From Heligmosomoides polygyrus polygyrus (taxonomy: Eukaryota > Nematoda > Chromadorea > Rhabditida > Heligmosomidae), in the NCBI GenBank assembly GCA_947396885.1, contig OX377203.1, forward strand, positions 25,795,253 to 25,859,252: a DNA stretch of 64,000 nucleotides, given 5' to 3'. Positions 54,281-64,000 of this stretch are shown here, piece after piece. The notes beneath the pieces are model-generated. The model saw only the letters and a list, made by a program, of their open reading frames with translations, searched no databases and was not told where the DNA came from. Made by a program: the position numbers and the translations under genes. Position 1 is the stretch's first letter. Each line of letters opens with the position of its first letter.

Positions 54281-56545
54281 GTCACGAAAAGGAAGAGTTA
54301 CTCTCACCTTCTAACTGAATGCAACTTCGAAGGCCTCTGATCGTGAGAGTTCTTCGTTTGCCATTTCGAACTACGCTCTTGCCACAATTCCAAATAGAGA
54401 GGAACACTCTGTTACTCATTCAGAAGGTTACTTGCACAGTCAGTCACTTGTGTCATTCACACTTGTACTAGCTGTATGGAGTTGGTAGTTGAATAATTTT
54501 GAAAATGACCTTCTGGAACCACCCCGAATCTTCTGATCTCTCCGAAAGGGTTATTTTTGGCTTCTTTGGCATTTGGTAGGATATTGTCGGTGTTGTCTGT
54601 ACGTTAGCAAGCTGACGAAAGAATCCGAGAAGAATCTATGGAATTCCGTTGCACTTTTTTGCACTTTTTGTAGTTAAAGAATGTCCACATAAAGTGTAAG
54701 AATAAAGCGTTGGTGAAGCCCCTTTGGGATGCGTCGCGTTATTTTATTTTTTATCACTATTTTTCCTATTTCCTATATAGGGCAAATCTCATTATAGTGT
54801 ACAAGTGGATGTGAAAAATGTTTTCTGACTGTTCTTGAAATCTAATCGCCAAACTGATAACAAATGGAATTTTACGACTTATGCGTGTCTTCGGCAATGC
54901 CAATGCAGGTTTCACCTCAGCAATTATAGGTTTCCCCTAAGGTATAAATCTCTACAATGAACAATGCTACGTTCATTTCATGTTGAAGTGGAAAGCGGTG
55001 GAAATTTTCGATCCGACCTAATAGCACTCAGCTAGAGGTTCTATGGAAGGATACACTACACTATGCAAGTATCATATCGTTGTCGTTGAGAACTGGCGGA
55101 GTAGATCGTTCTTAAACTTTACCCAAAGAATTTGAAAAATTTCCCATATATTTATTCCTTCTTAGAAGGAATAAGTGGGTATAGGTGCTACACTTCAAAA
55201 AAAGATTCATGAATTCACCCACGACAGTGGACGTTTTTTGAGTGGCCTTAATCGTCAACGTATTAAATTACTATATTTGAACGAGTTTAAGGGTGAAATC
55301 CTGAAATGGCGCTAGGAAGCAGAGTATTCTCGACGGATTTATTCTCGCTATTCGAGACGTCCACCCATGTGACGCCTTTTGCTTTCGCGCACTCAACACT
55401 TAATTCTTTGTTATTCAGAAATTATATGTAGCACCACGTCTAGCGGTGCTCAGTTCTGTGTTCCCAGCCGACGGGCGCCTCAATTACCCCGGAGGAAGGA
55501 CAGGCTGGCCGCTGACATTACCTCGGTTATAAACACTTGTCATATTTGGAGACACCGTCGAGAACGGCCGGCTGCAGCCAAAGGGGCTGCAAAAAGCAAA
55601 CGGCACCAGTAGGAGGGCTAATGGGCTCGGTATACGGTGAGATATGAACGACACTGTGACGAGGAAGTGCGCAGCAGCAGCTATTGGATCTTTCATGGTC
55701 AAGAAATTCTGGGCTACTCGAGAACAACCTCACTTTCATTTCCAATGCGTTTCGACAAACTCAACTGGCCCAGTAATTTCGAATATAAAACTTCCACACA
55801 TCAAAATCCTGATGAAGCGTATTGATTCGAGCGTAAGCGTAAGTAGGACACCAGGAAGAACCGCGAGCTGTCTCCTAGCTTTAACTCCAGAACCATCATT
55901 GGCCAATATTTTGAGCCGCTTTCGCTAACAAAACTTTTGGGCAGACGCTGTGTTGTGCAAGTTTCACCTCAGCGTTCTTACACTAAAACGTTTGATTTGC
56001 ACAATGATTTATAATAGTATCTTACGATTAGAGCGCATATGGCGCAGTAGGCAAGAGGTGTGTATCGTTTGCACTCAATTTGCCTCCGGCAAGTGCCCAG
56101 ACCTCAACTATCCGAGACAGGGGCATTGGTAATTGGCAGGTCAAAAAGAAAAAAACGAGGACTTTTTTGTTTACTTGCCACTACTCGTTTCGAAAAAAAG
56201 ATAGTAGAGTCTCCTACGACATTCATGGGATCAGCAGGAGTGGTGCCTACGAAGAACACTGCGCTGTCCTTTAATCCTGTTATTCTTTGTACGGAAATTT
56301 TCGCACTGACAAACTAACATTAGCAGTGAGGGAAGAATTAGCAGCGTACAGAAACAGTCAGTGAAGCTGCTTGCCAATGGGCTCAAGCTGAACTAAACCG
56401 ATGATTCTCAGCATGGAAGGGTCGCTAGTTTAGTTCAGGCTTGCCGGGTGGAACGGACACGGTACTAAATATGTTATACGTGAGCGTTTAAGACTCTAAA
56501 TGCAAAAATATCGAGTAGCCGCATAGTTTTTTTTTGAGAAATTTT
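54281..56545. other. unassigned 2.2-kb stretch
   Basis: AT-rich to 55400, then mixed. Frames at 55379-55612 and 55637-55928 are unrecognised. No SINE copy identified. Confidence 0.4.
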
Positions 56546-56559
56546 ATTGATCGAATTGA

Positions 56560-56876
56560 CGATGTAAATTCGATGTCGAAATTTTTTGAGCGAAGGAACA
56601 AACGAATTTATTCGCTTGTCAATTTTTCGAAAATCTAAGAAGCGTCTTCATTTATTCCAATTTTCGAATAGTCGAACAATTTGTTCTAATCAGATTCTTT
56701 TCCAAAGATTTGAAGTTCATTCGATATTCGGATAAAATTATTCGATTTTCGAATGATATTTGAATATGGTTCCCTTTCGACGTTCGAGTTAGAATGAATA
56801 TTCGAAAATCTAGAGATATCGAATATTCGACTATTCGAATAATTATTCGAACATATTCCTTCGAGCACAACTATAG
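56560..56876. repeat. TTCGAA-rich repeat, copy 2
   Basis: Repeated attcgaa, tattcga and ttcgatattcg motifs on both strands, ending in ttcgagcacaactatag at 56859-56875, as in copy 1 at 41484-41655. Confidence 0.65.
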
Positions 56877-57028
56877 TAACTACCGCCTGGACCATGCCAA
56901 ACATCAGGGGATCATGATTGCGATTGGAGCGCACGCCGTCTCTAGTGGAGTGAGTTACTCCTGCCAGAGGCCTTCTGAAAAATTGATGCCTTCACTAAAC
57001 TTCTGACCCAGTAGTGCTCATCCTCCTT

Positions 57029-57055
57029 GATTTAACGAACGATGTTCGTTAAATC
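57029..57055. repeat. perfect 12-bp hairpin
   Basis: gatttaacgaac (57029-57040) and gttcgttaaatc (57044-57055) around a gat loop. Confidence 0.8.
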
Positions 57056-57394
57056 TGTGATTGTTCTACCTGCTTAGCCTATGGCATGATTTCATAGTTA
57101 GACACACAAGCATGAAACTTCCTCCTAATGTTGCGTTCACCTTAAAGGCCAAATTCTTTCCATCATCTTAACAGTCATACGAAAGAAGTACGAATGCTGG
57201 AAAGAAAACACAGAACAGATGAAGAAGAGTATCAAATCCGTGAACTGATCTAAGACTGCTGCTTCTCCATGCGAAATTGAAGTCAGGTGGCTAAGATGCT
57301 CAATTCTATACAATGGCAGCCCTTGTAAATATCAGCGATGTACTTCCAATAAAGAACTCTCTACATGGAACCGTGTTTCCTAAACTACTTCAGC

Positions 57395-57660
57395 GTAATG
57401 TTTGTAAGTATTGTACCACCCGAGGTTTTTAGGTGCAATCCCTTATTCAGCAGGGCCTGACATTTCGACGTTCCATCGTCTTCAGAGACGAGTATGCCCC
57501 TACCAGTCTTCAAGCACAGGGCGATCATCAGGCGTTGAGTTAATGGTGGACCTAGGTCTCTGAAGACGACGAAACGTCGAAACGTTATGACCTGCTGAAT
57601 AAAGGATTCCACTTTGAAAAAACCTCGCGCTGCACAATACTGTACTAACGTGAACAACTA
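57395..57660. repeat. foldback whose arms each carry a hammerhead-like core
   Basis: Left arm (about 57395-57490) and reverse complement of right arm (about 57550-57660) align over about 95 bp, through gcgaggtttttt-like, tgctgaataa and tctgaagacga blocks. On the + strand of the right arm: CTGAAGA at 57560-57566, stem GACG/CGTC (57568-57571 with 57575-57578), GAAAC at 57579-57583. The left arm carries the same core on the minus strand, with a longer loop and GAAAT. Confidence 0.65.
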
Positions 57661-58849
57661 GCAATGTCGAGGTTTCAATAGGAGAGAAGTTGGGAGCTCC
57701 TTCAGCTTAGTTCAAGCAGAAATAGCGTGCTACACTAAGAACGTCACGCCTCAAACGCAACGCTCCGAATTGTGATCATCCGCTCTTCCTCCAACGTTTA
57801 GCAAGGTCGGCTGTGGTCCTCAGACTCCAATGTTCTGAGTTCTTTTTATTGATATCCGATGTTCCCTAAGGTGTGCTTACCAGCAGTCAGCCGGTCTGCC
57901 TATCGGTCTGCCAGTTTAGCATGGGGATTACAGCAGTAGGTCAGGTGCTCCGCTACTTTTGCATTTTTTCCCATTCTCATCCCAAACGAGCTATTCTGGC
58001 TAAGACGATAACATCGATTGATATTGATTGATATTGATTGAATTGATATTCTCGACTCTTCGCCAGGTAGTACAGGAAGATAGTTCATCCTTGTGCAGTG
58101 GACGCATCAATGTTTTGCATTTTCTATGGAGCACTCCCTCTGCTAGCTCGCATAATTCCTATCTCGAAAGCTAACTTCTGAGCAGCGGCCATTAATGCCG
58201 GCGGCCTGGATGTGAAATCATTCGGTCATTATATGAACAGAGGGAAGCAGGACAACAACGGGTTGCACTAATGATAGTCGTCTGTTGACGGAAACGGCGC
58301 ACATTCACTATCTTTCCTGACAACAAATTACGCGGAACGCTCCGTAATTTCACGCAGCGACTCCCTGTTCTTCACGTAGGGGCTTTCATGGCCTGAGCAG
58401 ACGCTCCTGCCTTCAAAGACCAGCGTCGAGAAGTATAGGGATGGGGTAGAGCTGCATGATGTTCGCACAAGCAGTTTGTGTAGTCCTCAAGAGTCTCGAT
58501 GGCCCTTAACGGCCTGAAGCCTGTGGCGTACCGCTGCTCCGAGGACTATTTTGGCCGCAGATGGAATGGGACAGCTTAAGACGACGACCCTTGACGAAAT
58601 TAACTATTCAGATGAGGCCGGGGTCCGTCGTTTGTTGACCAGAAGGCCGACGACGTGGTCATCACGGGTAAATGTGTATAGTGGGTATTAACGGGCCTCA
58701 GGCATTAGGGGAACGTTGATGAAGGGATTAATATCTCTCCAAGTCATTACATTTCCGTTGCTCTATGATTTCCAAAACGGAGATTTAGGAGATGTTAGCT
58801 ACCTTTATGGTCCCATCAACGGAAACCATTAAGGTCCAATCTCAGCCAA
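57661..58849. other. unassigned stretch with a moderately GC-rich block
   Basis: 58150-58680 is moderately GC-rich and gene-like in composition but has no recognisable frame. A short attgat tandem array is at about 58015-58046. Confidence 0.4.
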
Positions 58850-58955
58850 GGTTCGGCCTTAGTCAATCCTTGGCCGGATACGCCAGGACTTGCACTTCTA
58901 CGTGATTCTGTAGATGCGTCTTACATGCGAATTTGGCTTGTTGTCTCGGAGCTAT
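58850..58955 (-). mobile_element. SINE-A 3' part, strongly diverged
   Basis: Reverse copy: gtcaatccttggccggatac, gccaggacttgcacttctac, gcgaatttggctt. Confidence 0.5.
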
Positions 58956-60507
58956 CAGAACCCATCAAAAATAAACCGACGTGTTTAGCCAAATTGGACG
59001 CCAGAGGAACGCTTATGCAATCCGAAGCGCTAAACTTTCTGCAGTGGAACTGATTCACTTCAAAGTAAAACATCTCTCCATCAGGCTCTCCGAATTCTAA
59101 ATTGCGCTATCAGATGTCCGCTGAGTGATAAGCCTTACTCTGTAGCAGGTTTTGAGCGTTCAACTTATCACTGCGGTGGTTTTTTGCCTTAAATGGTCAT
59201 CCCTCAAATAAAATGCCATTTCCTCTTTACACTAAACACTTCTCAAGTTAAGTAGAGAAACCTTTGAAATTAAAGTAGAAGTAGACATTTTGCAGTCGAA
59301 TTTCTAATTAATTAACCGAAATCATAATTAATTATCTAAAGCTTAAAAAGTCATTTTCCAAGGAAGCCAAAAAATTAAAAGAAAAATCATATTAAAAACC
59401 ACCTTCGCAGGGCATTTTAAGAAAAAAATTTTATACAACCAGATTCAAAATTGCTATTGTTTAAGCTAAAGCAATATTTTACGCCATTTTCCGCGCTATT
59501 TTGGATGAGTGTACGGCACAAATTATTGATTGTTTACGATTTTTTTTGCCCGATATCTTCTTTGTTTCCGAATGCTGCAATATGAACCTAATATATATGA
59601 ACCTAATATGCCTATATATATACATTGTTTTGCTTAAGAATAGGAATTCTATGCTCATTTAAAAAGCGCGCATTTTAATGGACTCTTGTACAGGAGTTCT
59701 AATGCAATTTTTGAAAGGAATGGTTTACTGCGTTCGTTAAAAAGTATTTAATTTGACTTCAGGTGCGTCCACCTTTACTAATAGTACTACTCAATTTTAC
59801 TGGTCAGCTAGGAGAGGAGTACTAAACGAAGGACGTCTGAAATAGTGGCGAAGCGAACCTTGGACATCCCTTTATAGACATCTCTTTTGCTTGAAGAGCA
59901 TTGAAAAGTGTCCGATTTAAAGTGAAATGGTATAACTAGGCTGAAGACTGATACCGCTTACCACCGGATACCGCCTGCCTCTCATAAAAAGGTTCTCATA
60001 GTATTTTCTCTGCTTGGACGTACTCCTTCCAAGAACATGTTATGCAAGAACATTACTCGGTCCTTCAGCAGCAATATTGTGCCAGAACGGTCAGCAATTT
60101 AACCGTCTAGATCCACTAGCGACAGAAGTGCTGAGGCGTTGTTGATCGGGTTCTCTTCCAACGCGTAGGCTGCCCGAACATCACTTGTAGCGGCACTCTT
60201 AGCCTTAGTGTTTTGCGAGCGGGCCTCTTTCATGGGCATTAGCACCATGTGAAAGCTCTTTTCGTCATCGCGGGGATGTGAAGGGAGCGGAAGCGAGAAC
60301 TAGAAGCGATGAAGCTCGTTGTCGCGGCCACTGTTGGCGAACAAACGATCGGTTCCGTAAGCTGCGCTCCCTTTTTAGCTGAAATTCAGCCCAGAATGAT
60401 TGGAGTATGGACGCCTGTTTCTCATTGCTCGTGGGAAAGACCTCACTTTCTGGGGTGCTATTCATTTACTTATTTATCTGAACGTGTAAATAATTACAAC
60501 TACCCGT
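58956..60507. other. unassigned, AT-rich stretch
   Basis: 59200-59800 is very AT-rich. atgaacctaatat occurs twice at about 59581 and 59597. No gene recognised. Confidence 0.4.
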
Positions 60508-60521
60508 AGTAAAGGCACAAA

Positions 60522-60771
60522 TGAAGCCAGCGCATTCTACATCTACGGGATGTCGTGGAGGTGACATGAATGGTATTTGGCCATACAATGACTTGCTGTG
60601 GCCAGCCGATGAACAAGTCAGCGCTCTGTCCTTCCCAGACAAGTCTGGTACCAATTCACCGACCCCGGAGGGATGGAAGGCTTGGTTCGCCTGGGCGGGA
60701 AATCCGAACCAGGAACCTGGTATCGGGTGCACGCACCAGTGGCGCCTCCTCCGACTGCGCTACACGCGCCC
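60522..60771 (-). mobile_element. SINE-A with 14-bp target-site duplication, youngest-looking copy
   Basis: Reverse copy, very close to 14954-15252, flanked by the direct repeat agtaaaggcacaaa at 60508-60521 and 60772-60785. The 5' head gggcgcgtgtagcgc abuts the duplication exactly, which fixes the family's 5' end. The 3' tail repeats are lacking. Confidence 0.9.
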
Positions 60772-60785
60772 AGTAAAGGCACAAA

Positions 60786-61548
60786 ACACGCAAAAAACCG
60801 AACACTATATACAACACAGCGCATAAGAACTACTTGGTTACTCTAGCACATATCTGACAACGAGGCTCTTAAACTGGGCTAATGAATTAGAGAGCGAATG
60901 TTTTTTTAAGAATCTTAAAAACACAGAACGGCCCTTCGGGTGAAAAGGAAGCAAGGATAGGGCTTTTTGCCTTGGAGAAATAAATTTTGGAAAAATGAAA
61001 AATATTACCTGTTCTATCAGCCACCCATCTCAGCGCATGCTCACCGCTTAAAGCTTTTGGTTTCGTACGTCCTATCTCCTGCGCTCTATGTACTTGGGAA
61101 CTGATCTCCCGATGGATACTGTAATAGAAACCAGATTTTATAGAAGGTATCGCGCACAGCCAGTTATTACTGCTGCACGATTTTCATTTTTTTCCAACAC
61201 AATATTTTTGAATTCCTTAGCGGTTCGATCTCATCGATCAGCGTACAAATGTTTTTCTTTATTGAATGGCTTCATAGGTTTAGAACATTCCTCTGACGTT
61301 CAGCTCAGAGACACGCCTCCGTATGGTAGACGTGCCATATGCTGCTAAAATTAATTCCTTATTTCTTCTCCTTTGTTTCTGTTTATGTTTATCACGTCGC
61401 AAAAGGCAGACGCGAGATAGAAGTAGACTAATACAATGAAACAAGCAGCGAACAACAGAAAAATAACACGAGCAGCAAGGTGTAGTAGATCTCCATAACC
61501 AGAGTCCGTTAACATATGTAAAATTTTCAATGCATACCGCTTGAACTT
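60786..61548. other. unassigned stretch
   Basis: No gene or repeat copy recognised. Confidence 0.35.
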
Positions 61549-61639
61549 GAGCACAGAGCAGGTAGCGCCTACATAAGGATCACGAAAAGCTTTTGAAGTT
61601 TTTCGTGATCCTTATGTAGGCGCTATCTGCTCTGTGCTC
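61549..61639. repeat. 40-bp near-perfect hairpin, 11-nt loop
   Basis: Arms 61549-61588 and 61600-61639 pair at 39 of 40 positions; the loop is gcttttgaagt. The arms begin gagcacagagcag. Pairing ends sharply at both outer ends. It could be a hairpin RNA precursor, a snap-back duplication or a foldback-element relic. Confidence 0.85.
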
Positions 61640-62160
61640 ATGCTTTGCTATTTAGTCGAAGTGGCCGGTGGAGTCACTGCCTAATAGGTACCCCTAGACA
61701 GTTGGCAACATCAGAACTCTGAATAGAAGAGTATTTTATGGACTGTCTGGGGTTTGCTTTAATCTATTTTATTGATAGGGCATATGGTAGTGAATTAAAA
61801 CAAGAACTTCCTGGGAAGGATAAAGCACTTCCCAGGAAGGTCTTGTTGGATGCGGATGAAGGAAAGAGGACGACGCGCCGCCGGCGCGGAAAGTCCTTGA
61901 GACATTTTGGATACAGGCTACTGACCCAAAAATCAAACGGAAGGGGCAGTGCGTATATATAACATGGGAGCTCAGGCCATACCTCCGGCTAGCATTCTAG
62001 TCAGGGTGCGGTTTTCGTTGGTACCCTCACGAATACTACTGCCCTGATCGCCTGGCGATCCTTGGTTAGGTGAGGTCGATTGCTGTCTCCTACTCATCTT
62101 GTGTACGTCTAATTGGTCTCAAAATCCAGTAGGGTTGAGAAGACCCTTGGTCGAGTGGTC
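61640..62160. other. unassigned stretch
   Basis: No gene recognised. aagaacttcctgggaagga and its near inverse ttcccaggaaggtcttg (about 61803-61845) form a short inverted pair. Confidence 0.35.
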
Positions 62161-62179
62161 ACACTTAGGTTTGCTTCCT

Positions 62180-62240
62180 TTCAGGCTCTGAAGAAGGCGA
62201 TCTCGCCGAAACATAAGCCTAATAAACGCTGTTACCAACC
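62180..62240 (+). ncRNA. hammerhead-like motif, copy 5
   Basis: CTGAAGA at 62188-62194, stem GGCGA/TCGCC (62196-62200 with 62203-62207) with a 2-nt loop, GAAAC at 62208-62212, then ataagcctaataaacgctg. The stem sequence differs from the other copies but still pairs. No GTC follows GAAAC. Confidence 0.45.
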
Positions 62241-63609
62241 TCGCCTAGAGCTCAAGGAAGAACTATTACGAATTCGACATCATGCCGAGGTTCATAGAAA
62301 GTCGTACATGGCAACTATTGAAATACGTTTAGAGAATTGTTGCACAAATGCGGAATACTAGAGATTCTATGGTTGGAGAATCCCGTCCACATGTTCACTT
62401 TTGTCCTATCTGAGATCCTTCCTATCTTACTGAACCAAGATGTACATGTTTCCACATCCTGATTGAGCCTCAGTAGAATGCCCTGATCAGAATTACGTTT
62501 TTTCTGGGATGTACTAAGCCTTCCAACAAAATCATGGATACTAATAATTCCTGCATTTAATCACAGCATCTGCGGAGGCAGAATACACGCTCGACTATAT
62601 CCGCAGTAGCATGTGGAGATGGAACGCGTGGAGCATCTCAGTAGGCATGGGTGTCTCTTATTATCGGCTGTCCTATATGCCTAACTTTACAATATGGCTT
62701 TAGTTTTTGTGATGAGAGCGGAGCTTTTAGCCCCGGCGAGAATCGAGCCATCGGCGCTGATGCTGGTGCAGCACTACCGACTCTCACGTAGCAGGGATTG
62801 GCATCCGCCCATGATCTGTCTCTGTTCGAATCCTGCATAAGCCTCCCGTTTCGACGTATACCCATCGTATGAGATGTAATGCTGCTATATAATAACTACT
62901 GTGGAAATGGTAGGGCTATATGTATGCTGCGCGATGTACTCTAATATGTAGCTCTTCATAGGTCCGAGCTGAGAGTGCCATTCGGACCATCGGTCGGGTC
63001 GTAGAGCGATCACGACAGACAACTTCACGCCATCTGTCCCACTCTCTTCTCCCTGCTGGTAGTTCGCTTTCATTCCGTACGCCTCCAATATTTTGCACCA
63101 GCAGCGGGGGCGTGTTTCACGTTGGGCAGCGAGTTACATGCGGAACGAGCAGCTGAAAAACAGTGATTGAACTGCCTAAGTGACGTCGCCAAACGTGGAC
63201 AGCAGCGGCATCAAGGCAGGAGTTTTTCCGGCTCATCACAGGCTGCTGACGATAGCGGTTTTCTTGGGAAAGACGGATCCATCATGACATAGAAGAACCG
63301 CGTTAAGCCACCACAGAACTAGCGACTGACACGCCAGCGGGAGGCTCTCTCGAGCGTCATTCGAGGGTGCTCGGCTCTTCCTGGAACTTTAGCTGTCCGC
63401 CTGGGAGCTTAAACGTAGACTCCTGAAGAACGCTGATTAACGCCATAGTGTGATTTTCAGTTGTACTTTTGAGTCTCTCGTAATTAGAGGCTAGTTTCAA
63501 TAACAAGAACGTGTGAAGACTGAAATGGGCAGAGAGGAGGAAAACAGCGGCTGGGCGAAATTCTCAGGTCGGTCAGCTATTTCTCCAAAGATAATCTATT
63601 TGCTTTCAG
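62241..63609. other. unassigned stretch
   Basis: 62715-62800 on the minus strand looks weakly tRNA-like (ggctcgattctcgcc as a B box). A SINE-A-like scrap is at about 62600-62640. 63100-63400 is GC-richer. No gene is called. Confidence 0.4.
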
Positions 63610-63660
63610 GTTGCACACTCACCGACACGCTATGTGAGGAAGACGAGTACTGCTTTCAGG
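63610..63660 (+). CDS. candidate 51-nt exon, cysteine-rich
   Basis: A strong TTTCAG acceptor (63604-63609) and a CAGG|GTGAGC donor (63661) bound 51 nt that read CTLTDTLCEEDEYCFQ, with phase 1 at both ends. Three Cys in 16 residues and symmetric phase 1 boundaries are typical of small modules in secreted or extracellular proteins. I do not recognise the family and see no partner exon in the last 340 bp or upstream. Confidence 0.3.
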
Positions 63661-64000
63661 GTGAGCTCGCTAGAAACTATGTAGTAGAACTAATGGGACG
63701 AAAATCGGTCGTCAAGAATTTCTGTCAGCACTAATCGATCATCGATCTTTTGTCTAGCTTTTTATGGCTTTCTATGGAAATATAACTTCCTATCGAACGA
63801 AAGAATAGTCAGTAGCATTTCTAGCGGTTAGTCAACGTGCTTGTCAGGCGTGTGCATTGGATTCAAGCCCTAATCTTCGGGTGTTGATTCGTATAACAGC
63901 ATTTTTGAGACCATTATGTAATTGAATGATTCTTATTGCGTCAACTTTGCAAATAGGGAATAAATAAGTGATCGGAGCCACGGTGATTGCGGAGCTTCCC
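63661..64000. other. window end, unassigned
   Basis: No further exon or repeat copy recognised. Confidence 0.35.

Noticed and set aside
1..64000. CRISPR array, prophage or bacterial operon
   Set aside because: Spliced nematode-like genes, SINEs and LINEs show eukaryotic nuclear DNA; repeats are dispersed, not regularly spaced.

Overview
The window reads as nuclear DNA of a clade V (rhabditine) nematode, most likely a strongylid such as a hookworm. That call is an inference. It rests on two genes whose proteins align along their length with nematode and metazoan orthologues, on TTTCAG-type 3' splice sites, on a mix of ~60-nt and 0.9-1.9-kb introns, and on a repeat load of RTE-type non-LTR elements, mariner/Tc elements and tRNA-derived SINEs. 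No species can be named from the sequence alone.

Genes. Only the first 7.5 kb holds recognisable host genes, both on the + strand. The last three exons of an isopentenyl-diphosphate delta-isomerase gene lie at 1413-1989; its upstream exons are not visible and are probably outside the window. A complete four-exon signal peptidase complex subunit 3 gene lies at 2688-7491 (exons 2688-2830, 4327-4477, 5340-5485, 7392-7491; 179 aa). One 51-nt cysteine-rich exon candidate sits at 63610-63660. From 7.5 to 63.5 kb I found no other convincing host exon. The open frames there are repeats, shadows or chance.

Repeats. Two tRNA-derived SINE families dominate. SINE-A is about 300 bp, with a tRNA-like head starting GGGCGCGTGTAGCGC and a (TCCTTAT)-like tail; I count about 27 full or partial copies, and three of them have 12-14 bp target-site duplications. 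SINE-B has a tRNA-Gly-like head of about 75-90 bp, in nine or so copies. Non-LTR elements: an RTE-like reverse transcriptase pseudogene (19490-21422); a second RTE-like family represented by a 3' fragment with a GAA tail (8113-9021) and a nearly complete endonuclease-RT relic on the minus strand (about 21850-24700); and a CR1-like RT fragment (25195-25500). DNA transposons: a mariner 3' end (1-92), a mariner (12510-13540, minus), a 912-bp mariner-like element with intact TIRs (23732-24643) sitting inside the endonuclease domain of the LINE relic, a 1265-bp Tc-like element with TIRs and TA duplications (28143-29407), and a mariner split by SINE-B copies (29410-30700).

Structure not explained by ordinary features. 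Four loci (about 25996, 53891, 57440/57560 as an inverted pair, and 62188) carry the same CTGAAGA-stem-GAAAC core, or a decayed form of it, with different but self-complementary stems. That resembles hammerhead ribozyme cores of the kind found in Penelope-like retroelements. There are also several near-perfect hairpins (15302-15541, 36771-36822, 61549-61639), long foldbacks (about 3175-3640, 9940-10650, 57395-57660), a cluster of twin hairpins (27626-27757), a 45-bp exact direct repeat (45417 and 46278) and several GC-rich blocks without a gene.
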